A stretch of DNA of 5,046 bases, taken from positions 1 through 5,046 of the forward strand of contig UQHH01000078.1 in NCBI GenBank assembly GCA_900540865.1, written 5' to 3'. The stretch is from an uncultured Oscillospiraceae bacterium (GTDB taxonomy: Bacteria; Bacillota; Clostridia; Oscillospirales; Acutalibacteraceae). Positions 5,034-5,046 of the stretch are shown here, piece by piece; position 1 is the first letter of the stretch; each line of letters opens with the position of its first letter. The notes below the pieces were generated by a model. The model was not told the origin of the DNA and searched no databases. It was given only the letters and a program-made list of their open reading frames with translations. Made by a program: the position numbers and the translations under genes.

Positions 5034-5046
5034 TTGAAATAAATTC

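Overview
The window looks like chromosomal DNA from a low-to-mid GC Gram-positive anaerobe, probably a gut-type clostridium (Clostridia; Lachnospiraceae- or Oscillospiraceae-like). The reasons are strong AGGAGG-type Shine-Dalgarno sites before nearly every gene, housekeeping-type -35/-10 promoters, lipobox signal peptides with S/T/N/Q/E-rich linkers, and protein families (Flavodoxin_4-type lipoprotein, iron-dependent alcohol dehydrogenase, aldo/keto reductase, LysR regulator) that co-occur in such bacteria. No sequence search was possible, so the taxon is inference.

Layout, right to left. A LysR-type regulator (4043-4936, + strand) diverges from a five-gene minus-strand operon: a 76-aa helical protein with three cysteines (3675-3905), an iron-type alcohol dehydrogenase (2487-3662), a cytosolic flavodoxin (1986-2465), an aldo/keto reductase with a lipoprotein signal (877-1887), and a second flavodoxin, also with a lipoprotein signal (133-852). 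The 137-bp divergent region holds two well-formed facing promoters (TTTACA-N17-TATGAT rightward, TTGCTA-N17-TATACT leftward). A 7-4-7 inverted repeat overlaps the regulator's own -35, which fits an autoregulatory LysR operator. The gaps inside the operon are 12, 21, 98 and 24 bp. The 98-bp gap, before the aldo/keto reductase, can fold into several small hairpins.

Working model (inference): an inducible redox or aldehyde-detoxification module. The pairing of an iron-dependent alcohol dehydrogenase with an aldo/keto reductase beside a dedicated regulator resembles E. coli yqhC-yqhD-dkgA, but uses a LysR regulator in place of an AraC-type one and adds two flavodoxins. Two products appear to be membrane-anchored on the outside of the cell, which is odd for a nicotinamide-dependent reductase. 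The reductase gene also has a second strong ribosome-binding site just before an in-frame ATG that would give a cytosolic enzyme of normal family length, so one gene may yield two locations.

Edges. Positions 1-132 hold no gene but contain a leftward promoter candidate and an 11-bp RNA hairpin that pairs well only in the minus-strand transcript. Positions 4937-5046 hold a terminator set inside a nested inverted repeat. No RNA gene, CRISPR array, transposase or phage gene was seen.
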